A stretch of 64,000 nt of DNA from Promethearchaeota archaeon Loki_b32 (GCA_005223125.1 NJBH01000014.1:1-64000); one strand, 5' to 3'; counted from the stretch's first letter, positions 1 to 9,199 are shown. Numbers and translations: made by a program. The notes: a model not told the origin generated them from the letters alone.

Positions 1-1
1 A

Positions 2-145
2 CCTTCGTTCGAAGAATTAGCCCCTCCAGATTTCGACTCACAAATTTCTGCTTCAGAATATGATACAGAATTCGTGTTAGAAGAAGAATCTGAAGCTTTA
101 GGTTCTGTTTTAAAAGATCTTGGATGGAATCAAGAAGAAGAGTAA
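2..145 (+). CDS. C-terminal end of an acidic protein, 5' truncated by the window edge
   Basis: An open frame runs in from the left edge and ends at TAA 143-145, giving the last 47 residues of a protein. The visible part is strongly acidic and rich in Glu, Asp and Ser, with a short possible helix (LKDLGWNQ) just before the Glu-rich C-terminus. There is no domain I recognise; such a tail would fit a disordered C-terminus. The gene is followed by about 150 bases before the transporter gene, so the two are probably separate units. Function unknown. Confidence 0.6.
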   Translation, partial: PSFEELAPPDFDSQISASEYDTEFVLEEESEALGSVLKDLGWNQEEE

Positions 146-208
146 ATCAAGCTGTCATTTCATATTCCCCCCATTAATTGTATTATTATTCTCTTCTCTT
201 AATTAAAA

Positions 209-223
209 TAAACCTTTAAATAA
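209..223 (+). promoter_or_regulatory. TATA-box-like element upstream of the transporter gene
   Basis: The tract CTTTAAATAAA at about 211-221 matches the archaeal TATA consensus and lies about 75 bases before the ATG at 295. That would imply a short 5' leader of roughly 45-50 bases. This is an assignment by eye only. Confidence 0.35.
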
Positions 224-294
224 AGTATCCTCTAATCTATACTAAAAAAAATTTTGTTATAACAAAAATAATAAACTTAATAATGTGAATCTAA

Positions 295-1653
295 ATGAGT
301 GAATTAACTGAAGTACAAAGAGAAAAAACAGATAATCGTAGAAAAATAACTTATGCGATGCCAAGACTTGGCAGTTCCTTAGTACTTGGTATTGAAGGAT
401 TTGCTTTTTTTAATCTCTATTATTCAGGATATGGTGTCTCTGCTATTCTTGTTACCTTAGCTCAGGCTATAGGTTTCGTTGTCATAGGATTATCTCAAGT
501 TTTTATTCCTTGGATTAGTGATACTAAATATACTCGTTGGGGTAGAAGAAAACCATATATAATACTCTTTACTCCACTGTTAGGAATTTCATTTATTTTT
601 CTGTTTTTACCCTCCCTTATGATACCAGATCTTAGTGATAAAATGGCGATTTTTACTTGGTTTTTAATTTGGGATATTATTTTTAAGATAAGTTATTCAA
701 TGACAACTATTTATCAAGCGTGGTTAGCTGAACAATTTGAAGTAAATGAGCGTCCCACTGTTTCTCAATTTCAAAATATTTTTAATTGGATTGGAAATGG
801 GGCGATGGCTATAGTATCGATGATAGTGGCAACAAATTTTGTAAATCTTCTACAAGATGATATAAATAGTGCCATCCCTATTGATTACTTGCTGAGTATA
901 ATCTTGTTTGGCGTGATAGTAATATTGTTATTTCTGTTAGTGGCATTTTTAATGCCAACTGAACCACATTATAAAATTGAAACAAATCCTTGGGAAAATT
1001 TGAAATTAGTTCTGAGAAATAAAAATTATACCTATATTATTCTTATGATTGGAATTTCAAGTTTGGGTTGGTCAATTATAACTGATGTGATGTTGACTTA
1101 TTCTACTGATGTGTTAGATTTAGGAGGGACAGATTTTTACATTATCGCGGCATTTCTAATAATAGGAATTTTAATTTTCTTATATATCTGGAGAAAATTA
1201 ATAGCTAAAACAGGTAAAAAACAAACTCTTCTTTACGTTTTTCTATTTGCTGCTATTTTCCTTCCATTTACATTGATAGGAATGATTCCTATGTCTTCCA
1301 CTTTAATTTTCGGGATTATCTTTACCATAGGAATAGCAGGTATGTTAGGAGGATGGTTTCTTTTTCCCTATATAATTTATGCTGATGTTGCAGAAGATGA
1401 TGAAAAAAAAACTGGTGAACTAAAAGCTGGAACTTACGCTGGCTCTCCTGCAATAATTCTAAACCTCTTTCAAGCATTTGGTGTATTTATTCTCGGTGTA
1501 GCCATTGATCTTTTACCAGATATTGATGTGGGGACTTTAACATTCTCACTAGGCTTAATCGTGTGGGGACCAATATGTTCTGTAATATTAATTATCGCTT
1601 ACTTCTTTACAAGGAAATTTATTAAGTTAGATTTTGAATGGGAGAAGAAATAA
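295..1653 (+). CDS. MFS transporter of the GPH (glycoside/cation symporter) type
   Basis: This 452-residue membrane protein has about 12 hydrophobic segments, the usual size for the glycoside-pentoside-hexuronide:cation symporter branch of the MFS. The loop between helices 2 and 3 carries the family signature: SDTKYTRWGRRKPYI at about 75-89. A second acidic loop, DVAEDDEKKTG at about 364-374, matches the conserved D-x-x-E-x-D-E-x-x-T-G stretch before helix 11. Known members import sugars or sugar acids with Na+ or H+; the eukaryotic SLC45 sucrose carriers are related. The substrate cannot be read from the sequence. No sugar-metabolism gene is adjacent, and the gene appears monocistronic, followed by a T-rich tract. 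Confidence 0.85.
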   Translation: MSELTEVQREKTDNRRKITYAMPRLGSSLVLGIEGFAFFNLYYSGYGVSAILVTLAQAIGFVVIGLSQVFIPWISDTKYTRWGRRKPYIILFTPLLGISFIFLFLPSLMIPDLSDKMAIFTWFLIWDIIFKISYSMTTIYQAWLAEQFEVNERPTVSQFQNIFNWIGNGAMAIVSMIVATNFVNLLQDDINSAIPIDYLLSIILFGVIVILLFLLVAFLMPTEPHYKIETNPWENLKLVLRNKNYTYIILMIGISSLGWSIITDVMLTYSTDVLDLGGTDFYIIAAFLIIGILIFLYIWRKLIAKTGKKQTLLYVFLFAAIFLPFTLIGMIPMSSTLIFGIIFTIGIAGMLGGWFLFPYIIYADVAEDDEKKTGELKAGTYAGSPAIILNLFQAFGVFILGVAIDLLPDIDVGTLTFSLGLIVWGPICSVILIIAYFFTRKFIKLDFEWEKK

Positions 1654-1665
1654 CTATAAATAAAT

Positions 1666-1696
1666 TTGTATTTTTTTTTTATTTTTATTTTTATTA
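1666..1696 (+). terminator. T-rich archaeal transcription terminator
   Basis: A long run of T interrupted by single A bases starts 13 bases after the transporter stop codon. Archaeal RNA polymerase terminates intrinsically at such oligo-T tracts without needing a hairpin. No stem is visible immediately before it. Confidence 0.5.
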
Positions 1697-1836
1697 TATT
1701 CTGGCGATAATCTTAAATATTAAGATACTTCCGCATATTTCATAAACTAGATTTTAATAAAATAAATCTAAAATAAAATGAATTTTACAGATACAAATAT
1801 AGAACAAAATTAATAGATCTTTCATAATCAAATATA

Positions 1837-2883
1837 ATGTCTCTTCAGGAATTAGGAATCTCTCATAAAAAAATCAGAAAACAACTTGTTGTATACATTA
1901 ATTTTCGAGGAGAAATAAAAGATATTCCTTCTAAAATTGATGAATTATACCAAAAATGTAAAAACTATGTTTCTGAACCCGCTATTGCTGTTATAGATTA
2001 TGGAGTTTATAGTGAAAGTGGGCAGGATATTGATGTATGTTTTCCAATATCAAAACCTTTAGAAAAAAAAGATTTTAAAAGCAAACATCTTGAGGAAGTA
2101 GAAGTTTTATCAATAGATCATTACGGTCCATATGCTAAATTAGGAAAAAGAGCTCAAGAATTATTCAATTATTTACACACTTATGGAGTATTAGGAACAA
2201 GTTGGATAAGACTGGTCTTTCATAAACTTAGCTTAAAAAATAAAATAAAAGATGAAATTGAAATTCAAGCAATTTTACATGGATGGGATAATAGGTTAGC
2301 AAAAAACATAAATCGTGTTCTTGGTGAAGATATAAGAAAAGAAGTTATGAAAGACAGGGAAAAGCTTTTTACAATCGAATCCACATTAGACGATAAATTT
2401 CAATGGATTAACATTGTTTTAACTAAATTGGATAAAATTGCAAATAATGACCAAAAATATGATATCCTATCTTGTTGTGCTCATGAATTCTCACAAAAGA
2501 GAATTGGAAAACTGAAATTAATTTATGAAAAAACTGGAGATATTGATGAAGTAATTAGAGAAATGGATAACGATTTTGCCTGGTATGAAGGGCAAAAAAA
2601 GGAAGGAAATACTATCTTTATACAGAAAGTACCTTATAATCAAGAAGGATATAATAAGGCTTCTAATTTAGGGGATAAGAAAAGAAACTACTGTCATTGT
2701 CCCTTAGTGAAACATTATTTAAATGAAAATATTTCTCCTACTTTTTGTAATTGTAGTGCCGGTTGGTACCGTCAATATTGGGAAGGAATTTTAGGAAAAC
2801 CTGTACGAATTAATATATTGAAGTCTCTTGTTAAAGGAGACGACGTTTGTCAGTTTAAAATTATTCTTCCTCAATTTGATTAA
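1837..2883 (+). CDS. GyrI-like effector-binding domain fused to a cysteine-rich DUF6144-like domain
   Basis: The 348-residue soluble protein has two parts. Residues about 15-155 look like a GyrI-like/AraC-effector small-molecule-binding fold (a beta-strand duplication with a GPYAKLGKRAQELF segment near 97-110). Residues about 165-348 resemble the DUF6144 family, with paired cysteines at 213/214, 286/288, 304/306 and a late one at 338, in the segments YCHCPLV, FCNCSAGWY and KGDDVCQF. The cysteine pairs suggest metal binding. DUF6144-like domains lack a firm function. I infer a ligand- or metal-sensing role. There is no DNA-binding domain, so it is not itself an obvious transcription factor. 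The gene stands alone. Confidence 0.6.
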   Translation: MSLQELGISHKKIRKQLVVYINFRGEIKDIPSKIDELYQKCKNYVSEPAIAVIDYGVYSESGQDIDVCFPISKPLEKKDFKSKHLEEVEVLSIDHYGPYAKLGKRAQELFNYLHTYGVLGTSWIRLVFHKLSLKNKIKDEIEIQAILHGWDNRLAKNINRVLGEDIRKEVMKDREKLFTIESTLDDKFQWINIVLTKLDKIANNDQKYDILSCCAHEFSQKRIGKLKLIYEKTGDIDEVIREMDNDFAWYEGQKKEGNTIFIQKVPYNQEGYNKASNLGDKKRNYCHCPLVKHYLNENISPTFCNCSAGWYRQYWEGILGKPVRINILKSLVKGDDVCQFKIILPQFD

Positions 2884-2958
2884 TCATGCACTAAAGTAAC
2901 TTACTCAATATAAAATAAAAGGAGATAGAAAAAATAAACAATAATCTTTGTTAAAACT

Positions 2959-3192
2959 CTAATATTTTCTGTCCTTTGAGACAATTTTCACATTCAGAGC
3001 TTCAGGACCTTTTCCATCTTTAGATTTTTTTAATTCAAATTCTACCTCATCACCCACATCAAGTTTTTTAAAACCATCTATATTTACATTTGAAAAATGG
3101 ACAAATATATCATCTTGATCTGCAACACTTATGAATCCATATCCTTTTTTAGCATCAAACCATTTAACGAAACCATACTTCTTTTCTAGTAT
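2959..3192 (-). CDS. Cold-shock-domain protein, start codon unclear
   Basis: The minus strand encodes a cold-shock domain with both RNA-binding motifs: KGYGFIS (RNP1) and DDIFVHFS (RNP2), after the typical opening KYGFVKWFDA. It ends with TAG at 2959-2961. The frame is open from 3216, but between the upstream stop and the domain there is no ATG, GTG or TTG. The codons before the domain read ATA CTA GAA AAG AAG TAT, so translation would have to begin at a non-standard codon (ATA at 3190-3192 gives a normal-length protein), or the start has been altered by error or mutation. The protein would bind single-stranded RNA or DNA as a chaperone. It is divergent from Pus10. Confidence 0.75.
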   Translation of the reverse strand: MLEKKYGFVKWFDAKKGYGFISVADQDDIFVHFSNVNIDGFKKLDVGDEVEFELKKSKDGKGPEALNVKIVSKDRKY

Positions 3193-3369
3193 GTGTAATT
3201 CTCTTGTTTGTGATTTTTATTTTAAAAAAAAAGTATAACTCAAATCTTCTTGGGATATTTGTTAACTGTAATATTACATTGAAAAATAAATTTTTATTTT
3301 AAAATTTTTTAAACACTCTTTCTTCTTAGATAAAATCAATAAATAATCGTATACTAAATTTATACAAGT

Positions 3370-4728
3370 ATGATTTTCGATAAAGTTCTAGAAATTTATC
3401 AGAAATACTATATATGCGTTCATTGTCTGGGAAGAATGTTTTCTCTCTTAGGGACAAATACAACAAATTACGAAAGAGGAAATTCTTTATTACTATCTAT
3501 AACAATGGAAAATCATAGAAATTTTTTTAAAGGGGATGATTCATTACAAAAAGAAGCAATCAATAATTTGAATCTGTTAGCTGAAAATGCTATTTATTAT
3601 CCTGCTCAAAAAGTCTTAACTAATGAAGGGTTAGATTTTGTAAAGAATGATTCAAATCAAGTTTGTTACCTATGTCATAATATATTTAATGATATTCAAA
3701 AATATGTTAAAAAAGCAGAACAAATCCTTGAGGGTTTTGAATTCAATACATTTTTGATTGGGTCAAGCCCAGAATCTCAAATTATTAATCGGGAAGATAA
3801 ATTTAAGTCAGAATTTAATCTTTTAGAAGCAGAATCTTTTAAGAGCCATTTTAATCGAGTATTAGGGAAGGTTTTAATGAAATCTATAAAAAAACTTCCT
3901 GAATTTAACATCCCTGATGTTTTAATTATATATTCTTTAAGTTTTGAAACATTTAACATTGAATTAGTGTTGAAATCCTTATTTATATTTGGGCGATATA
4001 ATAAATTGATAAGAGGAATCCCCCAAACACATTGGTTTTGCAGGAAATGTATGGGAAAGGGTTGTGAATTATGTGATAATACTGGAAAACAGTATTTAAT
4101 AAGTGTTGAAGATCTAATTTCTCCAGAGTTCCTTAAAGAATCAAAAGCAAAAGATTCAAAATTCCATGGAGCTGGAAGAGAAGATATTGATGTGAGAATG
4201 TTAGGATCAGGGAGACCTTTCATCATTGAATTAAGAAATCCTAAAATTAGAAATCTAGATTTGGAAAAAATAGAAAGAGATATTAATAAAAGTAATAGAA
4301 AAAAAATAAGAGTACAAAATTTAAGATACAGTAGTAAGAAAGAAGTAATTAGACTAAAAACTAACGCGAAAGATACAAAAAAAGTCTATAAAGCAATTGT
4401 GAAATCTAAAGATAAAATAAGTAAAAAATCATTTAAACAAAAATTTTTAAAATTGAAAAATAAATTTGAAAATCAAGAAATTTTCCAAAGAACTCCAAAT
4501 AGAGTTTCTCATCGTCGAGCTGATAAAATACGAAAGAAAATCATTTATGAGATTACTGGAAAGTTTATTAAAACTGATATATTTGAATTTAGAATAATAA
4601 CTCAAGGGGGAACTTACATAAAAGAACTTATAAGTGGGGATGAAGGACGTACTTCTCCTTCCTTTTCAGAGATTTTTGAAACTCCTTTAGTTTGTAAAGA
4701 GTTGGATGTGTTAGAAATATCACTTTAA
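3370..4728 (+). CDS. pus10: tRNA pseudouridine synthase Pus10
   Basis: This 452-residue protein isomerises uridines 54 and 55 of the tRNA T-arm to pseudouridine in archaea. An N-terminal zinc-binding region uses cysteine pairs CVHC (about 16-19) and CYLC. A THUMP-like middle follows, then another cysteine cluster, CRKCMGKGCELC. The catalytic segment GREDIDVRMLGSGRPF contains the expected aspartate (D-V-R context), and GGTYIKELISGDEGRTSPS near the C-terminus is also typical of Pus10. It lies 108 bases before eL21 in a translation-related gene group that is conserved in archaea. TruA, a second pseudouridine synthase, is at 61 kb. Confidence 0.93.
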   Translation: MIFDKVLEIYQKYYICVHCLGRMFSLLGTNTTNYERGNSLLLSITMENHRNFFKGDDSLQKEAINNLNLLAENAIYYPAQKVLTNEGLDFVKNDSNQVCYLCHNIFNDIQKYVKKAEQILEGFEFNTFLIGSSPESQIINREDKFKSEFNLLEAESFKSHFNRVLGKVLMKSIKKLPEFNIPDVLIIYSLSFETFNIELVLKSLFIFGRYNKLIRGIPQTHWFCRKCMGKGCELCDNTGKQYLISVEDLISPEFLKESKAKDSKFHGAGREDIDVRMLGSGRPFIIELRNPKIRNLDLEKIERDINKSNRKKIRVQNLRYSSKKEVIRLKTNAKDTKKVYKAIVKSKDKISKKSFKQKFLKLKNKFENQEIFQRTPNRVSHRRADKIRKKIIYEITGKFIKTDIFEFRIITQGGTYIKELISGDEGRTSPSFSEIFETPLVCKELDVLEISL

Positions 4729-4836
4729 AATGGTTTTATCCAATAAAATTTGGTTTAAATCATAAAATAAATAAATTATCCTAAATAATTCTACTAAACA
4801 AATTGATTATTTTACTCTTAAAGGTGAAAAAACCTC

Positions 4837-5148
4837 ATGACTAAGCATCATGGATACAGAACGAAAACGCGACATAAACACAGAAGAAATGTTCGTAATA
4901 GAGGTTTAGGTTCTATTGAAAAGTATCTAATAGATTATAATATTAATGATAAAGTAGATATAATTACTGATTCTTCCCAGCATAAACGGGGAATGCCGCA
5001 TAGTCGTTACCACGGCCGTACAGGGACGATTATAGGTCAACGAGGTCGGTGTTATTTAGTTGACGTAAAATTGGGAAATTCTAGAAAAACATTAATAATT
5101 GGTAAAGAACATTTAAGATTAAATTCAATTTCAATTAAAGAAAACTAA
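4837..5148 (+). CDS. rpl21e: Large-subunit ribosomal protein eL21
   Basis: The 103-residue basic protein has the eL21 layout: an Arg/Lys/His-rich N-terminus (KHHGYRTKTRHK), the HKRGMPHSRYHGRTG core and a C-terminal SH3-like strand region. It is a structural protein of the 50S subunit. It leads the widely conserved archaeal order eL21, rpo4, DUF655, ksgA, hemK-like, and is separated from rpo4 by only 16 bases. Length is normal for the family. Confidence 0.95.
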   Translation: MTKHHGYRTKTRHKHRRNVRNRGLGSIEKYLIDYNINDKVDIITDSSQHKRGMPHSRYHGRTGTIIGQRGRCYLVDVKLGNSRKTLIIGKEHLRLNSISIKEN

Positions 5149-5164
5149 AATTCTCATAAAAAAA

Positions 5165-5530
5165 ATGTCTGGACGGAAAAAAGACGAGAAAACAGTATCA
5201 ATTCCAGAAGTAAAAGAGATAATGGAAAATGTAAAAGATCAAGTGTTAAAAATTGATGCTGAGGAAGGTATGTCTCATTTTCAAGAAATTACATATAATT
5301 ATGTAAATAAATTTGCAAAGTATGATGTAAAAATAGCTAAAAAAGTAAAGAAATTATTAATGGATAAGCATGAGATTGAGGAAATTTATGCTATTAATAT
5401 TATAAACATCGACCCGCAAACAGTTTATGAACTGAGGTTAATACTAGAAAAAAGTTTTACTGGTAAAACTTTAACAGAAGATCAACTACAAGAGATACTT
5501 TATCAAATTGAAGATATAAAAACCTCTTGA
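5165..5530 (+). CDS. rpo4: RNA polymerase subunit Rpo4 (RpoF/Rpb4)
   Basis: The 121-residue helical, acidic protein matches archaeal Rpo4. Rpo4 pairs with Rpo7 to form the polymerase stalk that helps open-complex formation and binds the nascent RNA. The HRDC-like C-terminal half (INIIDPQTVYELRLILEK-type segment followed by LTEDQLQEIL) is recognisable. Its place directly after eL21 and before DUF655 is the conserved archaeal context, which strengthens the call because the sequence alone is weakly conserved. Rpo7 is not in the window. Confidence 0.9.
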   Translation: MSGRKKDEKTVSIPEVKEIMENVKDQVLKIDAEEGMSHFQEITYNYVNKFAKYDVKIAKKVKKLLMDKHEIEEIYAINIINIDPQTVYELRLILEKSFTGKTLTEDQLQEILYQIEDIKTS

Positions 5531-5698
5531 AGATAATTATCCTTATTATAAAATTTTGAAGGTTTGAAGTAAAATCCGTCAAATTTATAAGGCTATGTTG
5601 TTTTAAATTCTAATGAACAAACCCAACTAATTATGTAGTTCATTAAAAGATTAATTTTGAAATGGTAATCGGAAAAGTAAAAAACAAGTTTAATAGTA

Positions 5699-6343
5699 AT
5701 GATGGAAAGAAGAGAGCGATACAGAGGTCCTCCACGCAGAAGAAGTTATCGAAGTGGTCCGAGGAAGAAAAAACAGTTTATAAAGAAATTTCGGGAAGTT
5801 GCTATCTTAGATCTATTAATACATGGACATCCCGAAGAAGATAAACCTAGTTGGGCTAAAACACCAATAGCACAAGTTCTTACTTTTCCGGATTTTGTTC
5901 TTTATGAAGTTAAGGTAAATAAAAACTCTGACATCGGAGTTCAAGAACAAAAAACATATGAAGAATTCTTAAATGAAGAGAAATTAAAAGAAGTCTTAAA
6001 AAAAATTGATTATAACGATTTAACTAGCACTTCAAAAGCCCTAATTCAACCAATTCTCGAAAAAGAAGTTTTGAAGTATGAAGAAGAATTTATCAATTTC
6101 TTCAATAACTCTACTTCGATAACTCCTAGAATGCATGCTTTGAAATTGTTACCTGGAGTTGGACAAAAACATATGTGGGAAATTCTTGAAGCAAGACAGA
6201 GGCAAAAATTCGGAACATTTCAAGATATATCTGATAGAACTAGTATTTCTAATCCTACTAAATTAATTGCACAAAGGATTATTAAAGAACTTCAAAGAGA
6301 TGTAAAATACTACCTTTTTAGCAAGACTCGAAAATACGAATGA
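5699..6343 (+). CDS. DUF655 family RNA-binding-like protein
   Basis: The 214-residue protein belongs to DUF655, an archaeal family of unproven function found almost always beside ksgA. It has a basic Arg-rich N-terminus, then an OB-like segment (KFREVAILDLLIHGHPEE), and a C-terminal helix-hairpin-helix region (HALKLLPGVGQKHMWEILEARQR, positions about 142-164) of the kind that contacts nucleic acid. The ATG at 5699 is followed by a second ATG at 5702. The stop codon overlaps the ksgA start in an ATGA motif, so the two are translationally coupled. I infer a role in RNA processing or ribosome biogenesis from context only. Confidence 0.88.
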   Translation: MMERRERYRGPPRRRSYRSGPRKKKQFIKKFREVAILDLLIHGHPEEDKPSWAKTPIAQVLTFPDFVLYEVKVNKNSDIGVQEQKTYEEFLNEEKLKEVLKKIDYNDLTSTSKALIQPILEKEVLKYEEEFINFFNNSTSITPRMHALKLLPGVGQKHMWEILEARQRQKFGTFQDISDRTSISNPTKLIAQRIIKELQRDVKYYLFSKTRKYE

Positions 6344-7185
6344 GCCTCATGAATAAAAATGAAGTACTACTCCTCTTAAAACAGCTGAAAGTAAACCCAA
6401 ATAAAAAGTTAGGTCAGAATTTCTTAACTGATAAAAATATAGTAAAAAAAATTATCTCAATTTCGGAAATCTCTAAAGATGATATTCTCCTTGAAATTGG
6501 ACCTGGTTTAGGAGCTTTAACAGAAGAATTGGCAACTAAAGTTAAAAAAATCTACGCAATTGAAATAGATCCTCGTCTTTATTCATATTTAAATCAGAAA
6601 TTCTCCATTTATAACAATCTTGAGATAATCCATGGAAATGTACTAGAATTAGAAATTCCCTTTCATAATAAAGTAATCTCGAACATTCCATATTCTATAA
6701 CAGGACCAATATTTGAAAAGATCTTCTTTAAAAAACAAGCCCCAATAGGCGTGTTAATTATAGAAAAAAGCATCGCTGATCGAATCTTTTTATCTTCCGA
6801 TTATAAAAATATCTCTAGGATTAGTATTGGCGTTAATACATTTATGAACCCCGTTTCTAAGTCAAATATTTCAAGAAACAGTTTTTATCCTATTCCAAAA
6901 ATTGCATTATCACTAATAAAAATTTTTCCTAAGGAAAACCTTCATCCATTTTTATTGGAAAAAGGTTCAATAGATTTTTTCTTAAAATTCATTGCTGGAA
7001 TAATGCCATATAAAAACAAAAATATCGCAAATGCTTTAAATCTTTATTTCCAAACTTTAAACAATATTCAATACACAAAAGAAGAAATTCTTACGATTTT
7101 ACATAAGATTGATTATAAGAATAATAAATTATTTAGTTTTAAAATTGAAGAATTTATTGAAATCAGTAAATTGTTTTTTTCTTGA
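6340..7185 (+). CDS. rsmA: 16S rRNA dimethyladenosine transferase RsmA/KsgA
   Basis: This 281-residue SAM-dependent enzyme dimethylates the two adjacent adenosines in the 3' terminal hairpin of small-subunit rRNA, a late quality step in ribosome assembly (eukaryotic Dim1). It shows the entry motif NKKLGQNFL (about 21-29), the SAM-binding loop EIGPGLGALT (52-61), the acidic strand EIDPRL and the catalytic NIPY (115-118). The start overlaps the DUF655 stop by 4 bases; an in-frame ATG three codons on is an equally possible start. The family and gene order are both canonical. Confidence 0.95.
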   Translation: MSLMNKNEVLLLLKQLKVNPNKKLGQNFLTDKNIVKKIISISEISKDDILLEIGPGLGALTEELATKVKKIYAIEIDPRLYSYLNQKFSIYNNLEIIHGNVLELEIPFHNKVISNIPYSITGPIFEKIFFKKQAPIGVLIIEKSIADRIFLSSDYKNISRISIGVNTFMNPVSKSNISRNSFYPIPKIALSLIKIFPKENLHPFLLEKGSIDFFLKFIAGIMPYKNKNIANALNLYFQTLNNIQYTKEEILTILHKIDYKNNKLFSFKIEEFIEISKLFFS

Positions 7186-7202
7186 AAATGAATTAATAGA
7201 AA

Positions 7203-7898
7203 GTGATAATTATTCCTTTGTTACCAGATCCTATTATTGAATGTGATTTTGAAAGTGTCTATGCTCCTTCTGATGATAGTTATTTATTAATCGACTATTT
7301 TAAAAGTAAAATTGACCATATATATTTTGATGGAATTAAAATAAGTGAAATTAATAATATTTTAGATTTAGGTACCGGAACAGGGATAATTGCTATATTT
7401 TTCCAATTAATCAAAATTGAGAATCCGAACTTTAATCCAAAGATATATGCTTCTGATATTTTAGAAGATGCAATAAAATGTGCTAAGCTAAACGAGAAAA
7501 GGAATAATATTGATAATCAAATACAAATATTTCATTCAGATTTGTTTAATTCCTTTCCAGAAAATCTAAAACACTCATTTAATATAATTGTATTTAATCC
7601 TCCATACTTACCATCTTCGAAATTCATTGAACAAAATATTAACAAACAGAACATTGATTATAGCTGGGATGGAGGGTTAAAAGGGTATGAAATTATAGTT
7701 AAATTCCTTTCCGCAGCTAAAACCTTTCTAAATTTAAAGAAAGAACATTTTATCTATTGTATTACTTCCAGTAGAACTGACTTAATAGAGTTAAATAGAA
7801 TAATTATAAATATGGGATACAAAAATAGAATAGTAGAAAAAGAACATATTTTTTTTGAAGATATTGTTTTAAATAGACTCGAGTATAGTAGATATTAA
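7203..7898 (+). CDS. HemK2/Mtq2-like methyltransferase
   Basis: The 231-residue Rossmann methyltransferase begins with GTG at 7203, 17 bases after ksgA. The segment APSDDSYLL (21-29) is typical of the archaeal/eukaryotic HemK2 group, followed by the SAM loop DLGTGTG (55-61) and the catalytic NPPY (132-135). This NPPY motif methylates amide or amine nitrogens; the known eukaryotic partner is the GGQ glutamine of release factor eRF1, with Trm112 as cofactor protein. It probably acts on aRF1 here, which is inference. The last 3 bases overlap the end of the convergent nurA gene. Confidence 0.87.
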   Translation: MIIIPLLPDPIIECDFESVYAPSDDSYLLIDYFKSKIDHIYFDGIKISEINNILDLGTGTGIIAIFFQLIKIENPNFNPKIYASDILEDAIKCAKLNEKRNNIDNQIQIFHSDLFNSFPENLKHSFNIIVFNPPYLPSSKFIEQNINKQNIDYSWDGGLKGYEIIVKFLSAAKTFLNLKKEHFIYCITSSRTDLIELNRIIINMGYKNRIVEKEHIFFEDIVLNRLEYSRY

Positions 7899-9199
7899 AA
7901 CGGTCTTCTGTTTCTTCTTTTTTCTAATAAATAAATTCCGTGCATATTTATTGTTCTAGTCAAATTATTAAGTAATAAATCAACTTCTTTTGGTTTAAAG
8001 ACAGCCCTCCTATGTGCTTCAATTTGAGGGATTGGTAAACCATAGCGTTCATTTAAACTTGAAATTGGTAGTAAGATGGAAGTAATTAAATCCGCTTTCT
8101 CTGAAGCTTTATTGAAAGAATGCTTTTCTTCCATAAAGAATTCTATTCTACAAGGAGTATCATATTGAGCAGTTTTTAAATAAAACGCATAAAATGAAAG
8201 AGGAAAATAATAAGGAATTTCTTTTTTTATCCCAGTATCTCTAATTTTATCAATTTCTCTCTTACAGTTAAATATACAGGTTCTTTCGAACTTCTTCAAT
8301 ACTCGATTAAATAAATCAATATCTGAGAAAAACTCAATTACATTTCGATAATTTACGTTAATAAAATCAGTTAAATGTGAATAACTTGGTTTTAATAGTT
8401 GTATGGATTCTTTTAAAAGGTGTGAAAGCGCAGAAGTTCTCGTATCTTTTATTGAACCAATTAATAAGATTCCATTTTCCTTGCAATTCAGGTATAACTT
8501 ATGGTATTCTTTCAAAAGGTTATCGTACTTTCTCGATATATCAGGATCTTTGGAAAATAATAAATTTATTGGCATAATAACTATTGAACCATCGATAATG
8601 ATCATATCAATTCCAGAAGATTTTCTTATTAACCGATTCAAAAGATTAATTTCCATGAAAGTCATATCAATAGAGGTTTTTGTATCAACAGCAGTTTCAT
8701 CTCGATTAAAAAAGTTCCCTTGTACATAATAATTATTAAACCCGCTAAGATCAGGATAATAAACAATATTTGCAGCATGATTTTTTTGAAAATAATATTT
8801 TACAGCAATGGCTTTTAAAAATGAAAAATCTACATTCATAAATTTCTTAGTTACTGAACTTCCATCAACACTGACAATATTTAATCCCCTAATATTAGCG
8901 GAGGATACATTTTTTTTCAAAAATGCTTCTTTAATATAAAATCTAGGAAAATCTATGAATTTTGTAAAATCTAAATTATCAAGATTTTTTAAAATAACAT
9001 CTACAAAAGATTTTTTTACTTTTTCAATTTCTAAGTATTCTTTTGCAAGAGTTTTAAGATCTTTCAATAGAAGCTGTTCTTTTGTTAATCCAGGATTGCT
9101 AATGATTGTGGTATTCTGAGGGATAATCTTAGAATTCCGTTCTTCTGATTCGATATATTTATCCCTAATGGTCATTAAAGTACAAATATTAGAATTCAT
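7895..9199 (-). CDS. nurA: NurA-domain nuclease
   Basis: This 434-residue protein has the features of NurA, the 5'-3' nuclease that works with the HerA translocase in archaeal double-strand-break end resection. Visible motifs are SVDGSSV (about 109-115, metal-binding aspartate), a second aspartate in MIIIDGSIVI, LIGSIKDTRTSAL, and the C-terminal EAHRRAVFKP segment. HerA, Mre11 and Rad50, the usual neighbours, are not in this window, which is unusual. It converges on and overlaps the end of the HemK2-like gene by 3 bases. Confidence 0.85.
   Translation of the reverse strand: MNSNICTLMTIRDKYIESEERNSKIIPQNTTIISNPGLTKEQLLLKDLKTLAKEYLEIEKVKKSFVDVILKNLDNLDFTKFIDFPRFYIKEAFLKKNVSSANIRGLNIVSVDGSSVTKKFMNVDFSFLKAIAVKYYFQKNHAANIVYYPDLSGFNNYYVQGNFFNRDETAVDTKTSIDMTFMEINLLNRLIRKSSGIDMIIIDGSIVIMPINLLFSKDPDISRKYDNLLKEYHKLYLNCKENGILLIGSIKDTRTSALSHLLKESIQLLKPSYSHLTDFINVNYRNVIEFFSDIDLFNRVLKKFERTCIFNCKREIDKIRDTGIKKEIPYYFPLSFYAFYLKTAQYDTPCRIEFFMEEKHSFNKASEKADLITSILLPISSLNERYGLPIPQIEAHRRAVFKPKEVDLLLNNLTRTINMHGIYLLEKRRNRRPF

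Noticed and set aside
3777-4226. Minus-strand 149-residue frame within pus10
   Set aside because: It overlaps the catalytic part of a clear Pus10 gene and shows no family features.
5662-5844. 60-residue frame upstream of DUF655
   Set aside because: It overlaps the basic start of DUF655 in another frame and is Arg/Lys/Ser-rich as expected from that overlap.
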